DNA of 32,875 nt from Prevotellaceae bacterium UBA1075 (GCA_002316015.1 DCCS01000039.1:76635-109509), one strand, 5' to 3'; counted from the first letter of the stretch, positions 1 through 8,062 are shown. A program made the numbers and translations. Notes: generated by a model from the letters alone, not told the origin.

Positions 1-128
1 AACTTCTGTATGCGCAGGGCGGCTCCCGGTATCATGCCCATGTCCAGGAAGTGCTGGCGTGTGCCTCCCTGCCCTCCCACGGTGGTGATGACCGCCTGCT
101 GCCCGATGCCCAGTTCGTTAAGTGTCAT
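1..128 (-). CDS. feoA: FeoA-domain ferrous iron transport protein, N-terminal fragment (cut by window edge)
   Basis: Only the first 42 codons are visible, read leftwards from the ATG at 126-128 to the window edge. They read MTLNELGIGQQAVITTV, then a glycine-rich turn, then RQHFLDMGMIPGAALRI. This is the SH3-like FeoA fold, where the R-x-H-F-L-D-M-G-x-x-P-G segment is characteristic. FeoA assists the FeoB Fe(II) permease in the inner membrane. In Bacteroidales it is often the N-terminal domain of a FeoAB fusion, so this may be the start of feoB; the window does not show which. It lies 103 bp downstream of the M16 protease gene on the same strand and has its own promoter-like box just upstream. 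Confidence 0.75.
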   Translation of the reverse strand, partial: MTLNELGIGQQAVITTVGGQGGTRQHFLDMGMIPGAALRIQK

Positions 129-152
129 GTCCTTGTGTGTTGTGTTTGGTTG

Positions 153-160
153 CAAAGTTA
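153..160 (-). promoter_or_regulatory. Bacteroidetes-type -7 box for the feoA-like gene
   Basis: On the minus strand this reads TAACTTTG, an exact match to the Bacteroidetes TAnnTTTG element, 24 nt before the ATG. No good TTTG is seen 19-21 nt further upstream, so the -33 half is weak. Confidence 0.55.
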
Positions 161-231
161 CGAAGAACCCGCCATATGCCTCCCGGTGTGTGGCTCCCGT
201 GCGTGTTAAAATACCCAAAAGTGATTACCGG

Positions 232-1500
232 CTACTCATAGATGAGCGTCTGCAGCCGTTCGGGGGCGAAGGTCTCCCGGGCCGTGAGCAGGAGTTCGTC
301 GGGCGTGACGGCGTCCAGCAGGTCGAATGTCTGCTGCGTGGTGCGCGTGAGGCCGTAGTGCAGGTAGCGCTTGGCCATGCCTATGGCCCGGCTCTCGAAG
401 TTGTCCCCCGCCACGGCTATCTGCCCTTTCAGTTGCCTGCGGAGCGCGTCCAGCGCGCGCTGTGAGAGAGGCGCGTCGGTGAGCCTGTGCAGTTCCTGTC
501 CCACCAGGCGCAGGCAGCGGTCCACATCGTGCGGGTCACAGCCGAAATAGACGCACCACAGTCCCGCGTCGGTGTGGCAGACTGTGCTGCTCTCCACGGT
601 ATATACCAGTCCGTGCCGCTCGCGCAAGGCGATGTTGAGCCGGCTGCTCATGCAGGGGCCTCCCAGCAGGTTGCTCAGCATGAACATGCGTGTGTGCCTG
701 GGGTCGGTGGCCGCATACGAGGGGGCTCCCACCAGCACGTGGGCCTGGTGGGTGTCCTTGTCCCTGCGCAGCAGTGGCTCGGCGGGCGTGGCCGCACAGC
801 CGGGCGCCAGCCGGGCGGCGGGCATCCCGGTGGTGTCCCCGGTGCCGTACCGGGCCACCTCCCTCTGGGCCAGGCGCACTACCTCGTGCGGGTCCACCTG
901 TCCCAGCACGAAGAGCACCATGCGCCCTGGATGGTACATGCGGCTGTGGAAAGCCTGCATGTCGGGCGTGGTGAACTGCCTGAGCCGCTCCGTGGTTCCC
1001 AGTATGGCGCGCCCCAGGGGGTGGTGGCCGAAGATGAGCGACTCGAACTCGTCAAAGATGAGCTCCGATGGCTGGTCGTTGTAACTCTCGATCTCCTCGG
1101 CCACCACCTCGGCCTCCTTCACCATCTCCTCCTGCGGGAAGGTGCTGTGCAGCACCATGTCGGTGAGCAGGCTTACCGCCCGGCCCAGGTGCCGGCGCAG
1201 GAAGGTGGCGTAGTACACCGTCTCCTCCTTGCCCGTGTAGGCGTTCAGGTCGCCCCCCACCGACTCCATGCGTGCCGACACCTGGCGGGATGACAGGCGC
1301 GGCGTGCCCTTGAAGCTCATGTGCTCGGTGAAGTGCGCCATGCCGCTCTCGCTGTCCGTCTCGTCCCTGGTGCCCGCGTCCACGGCTATTCCCGCATATA
1401 CGACCTCGGTGGGGCTTTGCGCGCAGATGACACGCAGTCCGCACTCCAGCGTGTGGGTGAAGAAGGTCTGCCGCCCGGCGTCTCGCTCTCTTTGTCTCAT
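232..1500 (-). CDS. M16 family zinc metallopeptidase (insulinase/processing-peptidase type)
   Basis: A 422-residue protein starting at the ATG at 1498-1500 (MRQRERDAGRQTFFTH). The frame stays open far upstream without a stop, but that part runs opposite the fucosidase gene and is not protein-like. The inverted zinc motif HFTEH is at residues 56-60, with metal ligands H56 and H60 and catalytic E59. The third ligand is probably E136 in VVAEEIES, about 76 residues later as usual for M16. The C-terminal half has the family's R-x-x-x-GLVYTVES segment. The length fits a single-chain M16B enzyme of two homologous halves. No signal peptide is visible, so it is probably cytoplasmic or needs a partner; substrate unknown. 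It has its own promoter, divergent from the fucosidase gene. Confidence 0.9.
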   Translation of the reverse strand: MRQRERDAGRQTFFTHTLECGLRVICAQSPTEVVYAGIAVDAGTRDETDSESGMAHFTEHMSFKGTPRLSSRQVSARMESVGGDLNAYTGKEETVYYATFLRRHLGRAVSLLTDMVLHSTFPQEEMVKEAEVVAEEIESYNDQPSELIFDEFESLIFGHHPLGRAILGTTERLRQFTTPDMQAFHSRMYHPGRMVLFVLGQVDPHEVVRLAQREVARYGTGDTTGMPAARLAPGCAATPAEPLLRRDKDTHQAHVLVGAPSYAATDPRHTRMFMLSNLLGGPCMSSRLNIALRERHGLVYTVESSTVCHTDAGLWCVYFGCDPHDVDRCLRLVGQELHRLTDAPLSQRALDALRRQLKGQIAVAGDNFESRAIGMAKRYLHYGLTRTTQQTFDLLDAVTPDELLLTARETFAPERLQTLIYE

Positions 1501-1518
1501 CCCATATGATATTTTGTG

Positions 1519-1550
1519 CAAAACTATTGCCTTTCGGCCATCTATGCAAG
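1519..1550 (-). promoter_or_regulatory. Promoter of the M16 peptidase gene
   Basis: Reading the minus strand, CTTG (1547-1550) is followed after 20 nt by TAGTTTTG (1519-1526). This fits the Bacteroidetes TTTG-N19-21-TAnnTTTG layout. The predicted transcription start is only about 10-12 nt before the ATG at 1500. Confidence 0.6.
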
Positions 1551-1569
1551 GAATCCCGGAAACTTTGCC

Positions 1570-1577
1570 TACATTTG
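1570..1577 (+). promoter_or_regulatory. -7 box of the fucosidase operon
   Basis: TACATTTG matches TAnnTTTG exactly and lies 22 nt before the chosen GTG start at 1600. A clear -33 partner is missing, which could mean activator dependence. The region overlaps the upstream part of the divergent M16 promoter. Confidence 0.5.
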
Positions 1578-1599
1578 CCGTCACATAATCAGATACGCT

Positions 1600-3114
1600 G
1601 TGAGAAGAAGCATCCTTACCTCCCTCGTGGCCTGGAGCCTGTCCCTCCCGCTCCTGGCCCAGCTTGCCCTGGTGGACGAGCGCGTGCCAAACCCGCAGAA
1701 CGAGCCTGCGCCCGTGCACCCCGTGCCCACCGCGGCCCAGCTCGCGTGGAACCAGACCGAGTTCTACGCCTTTTTCCATTACGGGATGAACACCTACACC
1801 GGACGCGAGTGGGGCCTGGGCGACGAGGACGAGAGCCTCTTTGCCCCCACCTCCGTGCCCGATCCCGGGCAGTGGCTCACCGTGGCACGCGAGGCGGGCA
1901 TGCGGGGCGGCATAGCCGTGGTGAAGCACCACGACGGCTTCTGCCTGTGGCCCACGGCGACCACCACACACAATGTGACGGCCAGCGGCACCCCCAATGC
2001 GCGGGCCACCAACATCCCCCGCGACTTTGCCCGCGCCGCGCAGAAACTGGGCATGAAGTACGGCTTCTACATCAGCCCATGGGACAGGAACAGCGCCCTC
2101 TACGGCACTCCCCGGTATGTGACCGACGTGTTCCTGCGCCAGTGCCTGGAGTGTGCCTCGTATGGGAGAGACCAGTTTGAGATGTGGTTTGACGGAGCCA
2201 ACGGGGGCGACGGCTACTATGGAGGGCGCCAGGGGACGGTGCGCGTGGACAGGGCCACCTACTATGACCTGCCCAACCTGCGCGACACGGTGCATGCCTT
2301 GCTGCCCCACTGTGTCATGTGGGGCGTGGGCGGCGAGGCGCGCTGGATAGGCAACGAGAGCGGGTATGCGGGCATCACCAACTGGGCCACCGACAACCGC
2401 CTTGACGGGCAAGACCAGCCCCATGCCGAGCAGGGCAGCGAGGACGGATGGATGTGGCTGCCCGGCGAGAGCGACGCGAAGGCCACCGACCGGGGATGGT
2501 TCTACCACGACGGCGAGCGGGCGCTCAGCCCCGAGAGGCTCTTCAGGATGTATCTGGAGACGGTGGGGCGCAATGCCACGCTCATCCTGAACGTTCCTCC
2601 CGCGCGGGACGGGCTCGTCCCCGAGCACAGCAGGCAAGCCCTGCGCGGACTGGGACAACTGTTGCGCGGGCGGCTGGGTGACAATGCCGACCTGGCCCGC
2701 AAGCGCTGCCGCATAGAGGCCAGCCAGGTGCGCAGGCCGGGCAAGGGGCGTGACTTCAAGCCCGCCCGTGTGCTGGACGGCCGGGCCGACACCTATTGGG
2801 CCACGGACGATGGCGTGCGCGAGGCCACGCTCACCCTCTCGTGGAAGCGTCCCCACACCGTCCATGCCGTGCTGCTGCAGGAGCACATAGCCCTGGGACA
2901 GCGTGTCAGGCGCTTCATGATAGAGACCTCCACGGACGGGGTCAACTGGGACACGCATGCCCGGGACATCTGCACCACGGTGGGCTACAAGCGCATCGTA
3001 CCCCTGAGCGGAAGCACCGAGGGATGGCAGGGAGTGGGGAATGTGCGCTTCCTGCGCGTGAAGATACTGGACAGCAGGGGGTGTCCCACCCTGCAGAGAA
3101 TAGGCGTTTTCTAA
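1600..3114 (+). CDS. Secreted GH29 alpha-L-fucosidase with C-terminal F5/8-type (CBM32-like) domain
   Basis: Starting at GTG 1600 gives 504 residues and a clean signal peptide, MRRSILTSLVAWSLSLPLLA, ending before Gln. An upstream in-frame GTG at 1516 would add 28 residues before the signal and overlap the promoter box, so it was not used. The catalytic (beta/alpha)8 domain shows FFHYGMNTYTGREWG near the start, VVKHHDGFCLWPT (the GH29 HHDGF signature), KYGFYISPWD and EMWFDGANGG, where D198 is the likely nucleophile. Residues from about 368 to the end form a galactose-binding-like domain (VLDGRADTYWAT, RFMIETSTDGVNWD, VRFLRVKI). The protein is exported, probably to the periplasm, and removes terminal fucose from glycans. 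The EWG-type start resembles GH29 enzymes acting on alpha-1,3/1,4-fucose, but that linkage is only inferred. The next gene follows 12 nt later in the same unit. Confidence 0.9.
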   Translation: MRRSILTSLVAWSLSLPLLAQLALVDERVPNPQNEPAPVHPVPTAAQLAWNQTEFYAFFHYGMNTYTGREWGLGDEDESLFAPTSVPDPGQWLTVAREAGMRGGIAVVKHHDGFCLWPTATTTHNVTASGTPNARATNIPRDFARAAQKLGMKYGFYISPWDRNSALYGTPRYVTDVFLRQCLECASYGRDQFEMWFDGANGGDGYYGGRQGTVRVDRATYYDLPNLRDTVHALLPHCVMWGVGGEARWIGNESGYAGITNWATDNRLDGQDQPHAEQGSEDGWMWLPGESDAKATDRGWFYHDGERALSPERLFRMYLETVGRNATLILNVPPARDGLVPEHSRQALRGLGQLLRGRLGDNADLARKRCRIEASQVRRPGKGRDFKPARVLDGRADTYWATDDGVREATLTLSWKRPHTVHAVLLQEHIALGQRVRRFMIETSTDGVNWDTHARDICTTVGYKRIVPLSGSTEGWQGVGNVRFLRVKILDSRGCPTLQRIGVF

Positions 3115-3126
3115 AGACACACGACA

Positions 3127-4080
3127 ATGAGAGGCAACAAGACATGTACCCTGCTGCTGGCCATGGCCGGCTGCCTGGCCACGGAGGCCCAGGTGATCAC
3201 CTTCGAGGAAACGCCTGCCCCGCAGGTGGGAGTGTGGGACGCATGGGAGAGTTCACCCTTCCGCACAGGCCGCCTTGCGGGCAACTGCCGGGTGGTGGAC
3301 AACCCCTACCCCGATGCCAGCAACCCCTCGGCCCGCGTGCTGGGCTGCCAGCGCTCCCTGCATGGCAGCAACCTGTACGGTGCCAGGGTGACGCTACCGC
3401 CCGAAATGCAGTTTGAACTCGCCCCCAAGGAGCAGTACCTGCATGTGCGCATCCACAAGCCGGTGGCCGGCCGATGCCTGCTCATGGTGCTGGGGAAGCA
3501 CACCGGAGAGGGCTGGTCGCACCAGAGTGGGGATGTGGTGCAATCGACGCGCCTGGCCATGAACGAGGCTGTGCCGGGCGAGTGGACCGATGTGGTGTTC
3601 TCCATGAAAGGTGCCGGGGGCATCCGCGCGCACTCGCTGGTCATCGTCTTCGACTGCGAGTCCCCCCACCGCCTGGACGCTCCCTTTGTGGCCTACATGG
3701 ACGACATACGGCTGGGCGTGGCCAGCCCCCAGGCGGGTGTGGCCGCTCCCCAGGCATCTCGGGGCGCAAAGGCTGACGCGGGGCAGGGCGATGGCATGGT
3801 GCTGGTGACCAACTCGCAGCGCAACGGCGAGGTGCTGCTGGCCGACGGGAGGCCTTTCAATGCCGGCTACCGTCATCCCCAGGGCAAGCCGCTCAGGGTG
3901 AAGGGTGTGGGCGAACAGGGCTTCACATGCACAGCCATCATCGTGCACCACGGCCCCGGCCGCACGCTGTCCACCACCTTTGGGCAGGCCGCGTTCCAGC
4001 CCGATGGCACACTCGTCATCCCGGGTGACCTGCTTACAGGTGATGTGCTCATCGAGGGGGTGATGACAGAGAGGAAGTGA
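3127..4080 (+). CDS. Exported beta-rich protein, partner of the fucosidase, function unknown
   Basis: A 317-residue protein with an N-terminal export signal, MRGNKTCTLLLAMAGCLA. It could be cleaved by signal peptidase I after TEA, or be lipidated at C16, although the lipobox AMAGC is imperfect. Residues about 22-195 look like a jelly-roll glycan-binding or galactose-binding-like domain (start VITFEETPAPQVGVW, end VAYMDDIRLGV). After an Ala/Gln/Gly-rich linker, residues about 225-317 form a second small beta domain. No catalytic motif was recognised. It begins 12 nt after the fucosidase stop, so the two are almost certainly co-transcribed. A role in binding fucosylated glycans is inferred from context only. 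Confidence 0.7.
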   Translation: MRGNKTCTLLLAMAGCLATEAQVITFEETPAPQVGVWDAWESSPFRTGRLAGNCRVVDNPYPDASNPSARVLGCQRSLHGSNLYGARVTLPPEMQFELAPKEQYLHVRIHKPVAGRCLLMVLGKHTGEGWSHQSGDVVQSTRLAMNEAVPGEWTDVVFSMKGAGGIRAHSLVIVFDCESPHRLDAPFVAYMDDIRLGVASPQAGVAAPQASRGAKADAGQGDGMVLVTNSQRNGEVLLADGRPFNAGYRHPQGKPLRVKGVGEQGFTCTAIIVHHGPGRTLSTTFGQAAFQPDGTLVIPGDLLTGDVLIEGVMTERK

Positions 4081-4100
4081 GGGGCGAGAAACGCGGTGCG

Positions 4101-4166
4101 CTGCATCAGCCCACGCATGCGGCTGCATCGGCCCACGCGGCGCGCTGCATCGGCCCACGCGGCGCG
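4101..4166 (-). repeat. 22-bp tandem repeat array A (three units)
   Basis: Three head-to-tail 22-bp units start at 4101, 4123 and 4145, each beginning CTGCATC on the plus strand; the second and third are identical, and partial units flank the array. The first unit differs from the reverse complement of the GGCC-type unit in array C (30017-30126) at only two positions. There are no spacers and no protein-like reading. The array lies between two convergent gene ends. Confidence 0.8.
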
Positions 4167-4242
4167 CTGCCCTGAAAGCCGCATGGCACTCCTCCCTGCC
4201 GGCCCATCAGGCAGGCAGGCATCCAGCAGAGGTAAGCAGACA

Positions 4243-4287
4243 GCAATGCGCCACGATGCGATTGGCAACCGTATCGTGGCGCATTGC
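4243..4287 (-). terminator. Perfect 15-bp hairpin at the end of the dapB-to-PHP operon
   Basis: GCAATGCGCCACGAT (4243-4257) pairs with ATCGTGGCGCATTGC (4273-4287). Three further pairs are possible, one of them G-U on the plus-strand RNA, leaving a loop of about 9 nt. The right arm abuts the TAA of the PHP gene at 4288-4290. Downstream on the plus strand the sequence is TTATTG, so the hairpin may also end transcripts of the fucosidase unit. The minus-strand side lacks a U-run, so it may act as a 3'-end stabiliser there. Confidence 0.7.
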
Positions 4288-5025
4288 TTATTGCCCTATG
4301 CCCAAGTAGTCCAGGAACCGCTCCGTGTCGTAGTTCATGATGAGCTCGTCGGGGAAGCGGGTCTCCTCGAGCAGGGGATAGAGGTAGCCATAGTCGGCGA
4401 TGGAGAAGGAGATGTGCGCGTCGCTTCCCAGGATGACAGGCACGCCCTGCTCGCGACAGAGGCGCAGAATCTCCAGGTTGTTTCCACGGGCCTTCACCAG
4501 TCCGCGTGCCGGACGGAAACTTGTGTTGTTGATCTCAAGCAGCGTGTGTGTCTCGGCCGCCGCCTGCACAATGGGGCGATAGTCCAGTTCGGCCGCCCCG
4601 TCGCCGGGGTGGCTGATGATGTGTGTCCAGGGATTGCGGATGGCCGCAATCATCCCCCGGGTGTTCTCCTCGCGGCTTCCCCCGTGCCAGCACACGCTGT
4701 GTATGCCCGCGATGCGCAAGTCCATCATGCGGTAGTATTGCTCGTCGAGGTCCAGTGTGCCCTGGGTGTCCAGGATGTTCAGTTCGGCGCCCAGCATCAG
4801 GCGCACGCCATACATCCGCCTGGGGACCACGTGCAGGTTGCGGAAGTATATGGGGTCGCAGGTGCCGGGGATGTTTGGCCCGTGCTCTGTGATGCCCAGT
4901 ATCTGCAGTCCCTGTGCGGCTGCCTCGTGCGCCATTTCCTGTAACGAGCTGAAGGCATGCCCGCTCATCACCGTGTGCGTGTGCACGTCCAGTTTGATTT
5001 TGCTCTTCTCTTCTCTGATATCCAT
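4288..5025 (-). CDS. PHP-domain phosphoesterase (YcdX-like)
   Basis: A 245-residue cytoplasmic protein. The PHP metal-binding motifs appear in order: LDVHTHTVMSGHAF (H15, H17, H23), GITEHGP, GAELNILD, AGIHSVCWHGG, HIISHPGDG, LEINNTSF and ILGSDAHISF. Order and length match the YcdX subfamily of trinuclear-metal phosphatases; the substrate is not known. The ATG at 5025 is preceded by AAAGGAG at a spacing of about 8 nt, an uncommonly good Shine-Dalgarno match for this phylum. It lies 100 nt behind the rluA-like gene with no promoter box seen between, so it is probably the last gene of the dapB operon. Confidence 0.88.
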   Translation of the reverse strand: MDIREEKSKIKLDVHTHTVMSGHAFSSLQEMAHEAAAQGLQILGITEHGPNIPGTCDPIYFRNLHVVPRRMYGVRLMLGAELNILDTQGTLDLDEQYYRMMDLRIAGIHSVCWHGGSREENTRGMIAAIRNPWTHIISHPGDGAAELDYRPIVQAAAETHTLLEINNTSFRPARGLVKARGNNLEILRLCREQGVPVILGSDAHISFSIADYGYLYPLLEETRFPDELIMNYDTERFLDYLGIGQ

Positions 5026-5125
5026 AGTTTTGTCTCCTTTGTCACTTTGTGGTGTGGCCTTGTGCCTTTGCGCGCCCGGCTGGCCTTAGTCCGGGGCTTG
5101 GGGATCGTGACGGTATCTGTCCACA

Positions 5126-6748
5126 TTATATATATGGCCATTGGAAGGTCACCCGCTTGCCACTTGCGGGGTGGGTGAAACTGAGGCTCTGTGCATGCAG
5201 CATCAGTCTGTCCGCTGTCTTGCCATACAGACGGTCGCCCACGATGGGGCTGTCCAGCCCCAGGGGATGCGCGCAGTGCACGCGCAACTGGTGTGTGCGT
5301 CCGGTGACGGGATGCAGGAGCACCCGCGCGTGGCCGCCTTCCTGTCCCACCACGCGGTAGCGTGTGACGGCCGTCCTGCCGTGGACGGGATCCACCATTT
5401 GCCTCGGCCGGTCGGCCAGGTCAGGCCGCAGGGGCAGGCTTATCTCCCCCTCGTGCCCCACGGGCAGGGGGCGTTCCAGCAGAGCCACATACGTCTTCTC
5501 CACCTCGCGCGTGAGGAACTGCCGCTGCAGGCTCTGGAAAGCTTCGGGGGTGCGGGCGGCCAGCAGCAGTCCGCTGGTGTCCATGTCCAGGCGGTGCGCC
5601 AGCATGGGTGGCGCGCCCTGGGGGAACTCCTCGCGCAGGATGTCCTGCACGCTGGGCAGCCCGTCCTTGCCCGGCACCGAGAGCATGCCCTCGGGCTTGC
5701 GCACGATGATGATGCTCCCGTCGGCATACTGGACGCTGAACTTCCCCCGTGTGGCCTGGTACCGGGCGGCCATGGGGTTGCTCTCCACCAGCAGCCCTTG
5801 TGTCATGTGTTCCAGCACGGGCAGGCAGCGGCTGTGGCAGGCGGGGTAGAAGTGGCCGTCGCGGCGCACCTCGTCGGCGGGCGACTGTCCTATCCAGAAC
5901 TCCCCCATGCAGAGAGGCTGAGCCCCCATCAGGTATGCCGCCTGCAACAGTTTGGGCGCGCAGCAGTCGCCTGTGCCCGAAGGCGGGATGTCCTGCCCGA
6001 ATATCTCGCCCACGCTGCGCCTCTCCCCGTGTGCGTTGAGCAGGCGGTACTGGCCGAAGAGCCACTGCTGCAGGGTCTCGCTGCTCTGCTTGCGCTCGGC
6101 GGCGAGGGCTTGCTCCTCCATGGTGAGAGCCCGCAGGGGAGCCTCGGTCTCCTGGACGCGCCGCTCCCACCGTTTGGCCGCGCGGCGCAGTTCGGCCTTC
6201 TGGTGCTGGCTCTCGCGCGCCAGTTCGTCCGCCCTGGCGGCCAGTTCCCGGGGGGACAGTTCCTGCCTGAGTTTCTGTCTGCGGATTTTTGCCTGTGCGG
6301 CCTCGGCGCGCATGGTCTGCAGTTGCGCGTCCCTTTCGCGCAGCAGTTCGTCCAGTCCCAGGTGTGCGCGCATGCTTCTTGCTTGCCCTTGCAGAGCCGC
6401 CAGGCGCCGGCTCATGGCCGAGATGCGTGCCTGCTCCCGCTCGAAATGCCCGCCCGGCTGCATGGTGTCAAACACGGGCGGAACAAAGTAGTCCTGCCTG
6501 GTGAGCCCGCCCAGCGTGCCCGAGAAGGCCGCCAGGAAGCCCCGCTTGCCCTGGTGTCGCACCACCAGCACTCCCATCATCTTGCCCCGCGCGAGTTCAT
6601 CGGCCCACTGCCCCTGCCCATCGAGATAGGCGCGCACGGCCTCTGCCGCAGCCACGCAGAGAGGGTGGGGCTCGTAGCAGAAGGGATATGTGAAGCGGGA
6701 GGGGTCGGGGAGATGGCTGGTGGAGACGGGCAAATCGTGCAGGGTCAT
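5126..6748 (-). CDS. RluA-family RNA pseudouridine synthase with long N-terminal coiled-coil extension
   Basis: A 540-residue protein. The C-terminal domain (about 350-540) isomerises uridine to pseudouridine in rRNA or tRNA. It has the signature HRLDMDTSGLLL with catalytic D388, then VEKTYVALLERPL and GRTHQLRVHCAHPLG. The N-terminal part carries a charged Arg/Glu/Ala-rich coiled coil (about 110-235), then a Cys/His-rich block (GTGDCCAPKLL, FYPACHSRCLPVLEHM) that could bind zinc. This extended architecture is about twice the length of plain RluA; the target position is unknown. The ATG at 6748 overlaps the stop of the wbqC-like gene (ATGA), indicating translational coupling. An open frame continues upstream but is not homologous. 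Confidence 0.88.
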   Translation of the reverse strand: MTLHDLPVSTSHLPDPSRFTYPFCYEPHPLCVAAAEAVRAYLDGQGQWADELARGKMMGVLVVRHQGKRGFLAAFSGTLGGLTRQDYFVPPVFDTMQPGGHFEREQARISAMSRRLAALQGQARSMRAHLGLDELLRERDAQLQTMRAEAAQAKIRRQKLRQELSPRELAARADELARESQHQKAELRRAAKRWERRVQETEAPLRALTMEEQALAAERKQSSETLQQWLFGQYRLLNAHGERRSVGEIFGQDIPPSGTGDCCAPKLLQAAYLMGAQPLCMGEFWIGQSPADEVRRDGHFYPACHSRCLPVLEHMTQGLLVESNPMAARYQATRGKFSVQYADGSIIIVRKPEGMLSVPGKDGLPSVQDILREEFPQGAPPMLAHRLDMDTSGLLLAARTPEAFQSLQRQFLTREVEKTYVALLERPLPVGHEGEISLPLRPDLADRPRQMVDPVHGRTAVTRYRVVGQEGGHARVLLHPVTGRTHQLRVHCAHPLGLDSPIVGDRLYGKTADRLMLHAQSLSFTHPASGKRVTFQWPYI

Positions 6749-7311
6749 AGGAGCAACAGGCCCTCCGGACCCATATTGAAGAGCAGGTCCACGATGCTGA
6801 GCCCGGGGCGGAAACCGCTCCTGTGTCCAAACACCTGCCAGTAAGTGCCCGTTACCGGGGGGAAGTCCTGGGCGAAGGGGTCGCCCAGGAACGAGGTGGT
6901 GCGGTGCACGCTTGCCGGGATGTCCAGCAACTGGCACATGAGCGACAGCAGCGCCTCGTTGTAGTCGGCCAGGAACTCCCACTTGCGCTCGTAGAACGGG
7001 GCGAGGTCATCGGCGTAATATTCAAAGAAGGGAGACTGCCCGTAACTGCTCACCAGCGCGTTCCAGTGCTGGTGGCGCCAGTTTCCGTGGCCGCTGACCC
7101 GTATGTCCCTGGTGGCGGCGTGGCCATCGGGCTTGACGATGGGGATGCTGAGCGCGAGCGGCCCCTGGGGGCTGTCGATGAGGCAGCGGTTGCGCAGGGT
7201 CTGCCTCCTGTAGTGGTCGCATACCTCCAGCAAGGCCCCGCCCGCGTGCAGCAGCGCGCTGTAGTGCGCTGCGGGAGCCAGGTAGCAGCAGGGCAGCAGC
7301 AGCGTGCTCAT
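6745..7311 (-). CDS. WbqC-like family protein
   Basis: A 188-residue protein beginning MSTLLLPCCYLAPAAHY. It has the features of the WbqC-like family: an N-terminal strand leading to the YLAPAAHY turn, ALSIPIVKP, the WRHQHWNALVSSYGQSPFF block with aromatic residues and histidines, FYERKWEFLADYNEALL, and a C-terminal FRPGLSIVDLLFNMGPEG. The family is named for a gene in O-antigen clusters, but its chemistry is not established. Both ends overlap neighbours by ATGA (signal-peptidase paralogue upstream, pseudouridine synthase downstream), so the three are translated as a coupled set. Confidence 0.85.
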   Translation of the reverse strand: MSTLLLPCCYLAPAAHYSALLHAGGALLEVCDHYRRQTLRNRCLIDSPQGPLALSIPIVKPDGHAATRDIRVSGHGNWRHQHWNALVSSYGQSPFFEYYADDLAPFYERKWEFLADYNEALLSLMCQLLDIPASVHRTTSFLGDPFAQDFPPVTGTYWQVFGHRSGFRPGLSIVDLLFNMGPEGLLLL

Positions 7312-8027
7312 GGCTTCCCTCCCAGCGGACTGAAGGTGCGTGCCGCCCTGAGCCGCCTGTACCACGGCTGTGCGGGGTCGAGGGAATAGAGCAGGGTGGT
7401 GGCCTGGCCTGTGATGGCCTGGGCGGGCAGGAAGCCCATGGCGCGGCTGTCCTGCAGGTTGCGCGGGTTGCCCGAATACACCCAGTAGTAGTCTTTCCGG
7501 AAGCGGAAGCGGCGGTAAGCGCGGCCGTTCCACAGCAGGCGGTCGGCGGCCACGCTCACCCGGGTGCCCTCGTGGGCATTGATGGTGCGGGCATAGAGAG
7601 CCACATTCCAGGGCGCGAGGTCGATGCTCTCGCCCTTGCGGGGCACCACCAGTGGCCAGATGCATCCCCGCGAGTAGTCCCGTACGGGGCTCACGCGGAA
7701 CTGCGGCCCGGTCCACACCGTGTCGCCCGGACACGCCATCAGGCATCCGATTCCGTCCTGTGTCTGTGAGCGGGGGGGCTCGGGTATGGAAAACGCCACC
7801 CAGTCGCCCTGCTGCGGAGCCTTGCGTCCCTGCCTGGCCCCTTCCTCCCACCAGGGCATGCGCCAGCCGTAGGCCCACTTGCGCACCAGCACGCGGTCGC
7901 CGGCCAGCAGCACGGGGCGTTGCGCGTCATGCGGGATGAGGTAAATCCCATACACGGCGCAGCGCATGGCCGCTGCCACCAGGACGGCGATGACGAAGGC
8001 AAGCAGGAGGCAGGCGCGGTGTTTCAA
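7308..8027 (-). CDS. Degenerate signal peptidase I homologue lacking the Ser/Lys catalytic dyad
   Basis: A 239-residue S26-family protein directly downstream of lepB. It has one N-terminal membrane segment (LLLAFVIAVLVAAA), then YLIPHDAQRPVLLAGDRVLV, which aligns with IPSSSLEKTLLVGDYLVV of LepB; the catalytic serine position is A35. The catalytic lysine region, NYVKRCVGLPG in LepB, is here DGIGCLMACPG, with G94 in place of Lys. Structural box E is kept (SGNPRNLQDSRAMGFLP), so the fold is probably intact but proteolytically dead. The start is a TTG at 8027: an in-frame TAG at 8043-8045 excludes anything longer, and the first internal ATG (M21) would remove the membrane helix. It may regulate or chaperone LepB; that is inference. 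Confidence 0.82.
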   Translation of the reverse strand: MKHRACLLLAFVIAVLVAAAMRCAVYGIYLIPHDAQRPVLLAGDRVLVRKWAYGWRMPWWEEGARQGRKAPQQGDWVAFSIPEPPRSQTQDGIGCLMACPGDTVWTGPQFRVSPVRDYSRGCIWPLVVPRKGESIDLAPWNVALYARTINAHEGTRVSVAADRLLWNGRAYRRFRFRKDYYWVYSGNPRNLQDSRAMGFLPAQAITGQATTLLYSLDPAQPWYRRLRAARTFSPLGGKP

Positions 8028-8062
8028 GTGTGGTCCCTTTCGCTAATGTGCACGGTGAGCGC

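Noticed and set aside
129..231. Possible small RNA or gene between the M16 and feoA-like genes
   Set aside because: Only a promoter box was found; no hairpin or coding frame is supported.
1516..1599. Upstream GTG start for the fucosidase
   Set aside because: It would place 28 extra residues before a complete signal peptide and lie upstream of the -7 box at 1570-1577.
232..3120. A single 962-residue frame on the minus strand covering protease and fucosidase regions
   Set aside because: Only the last 422 residues look like a protein; the upstream part is the antisense of the fucosidase gene, stop-free because of high GC.
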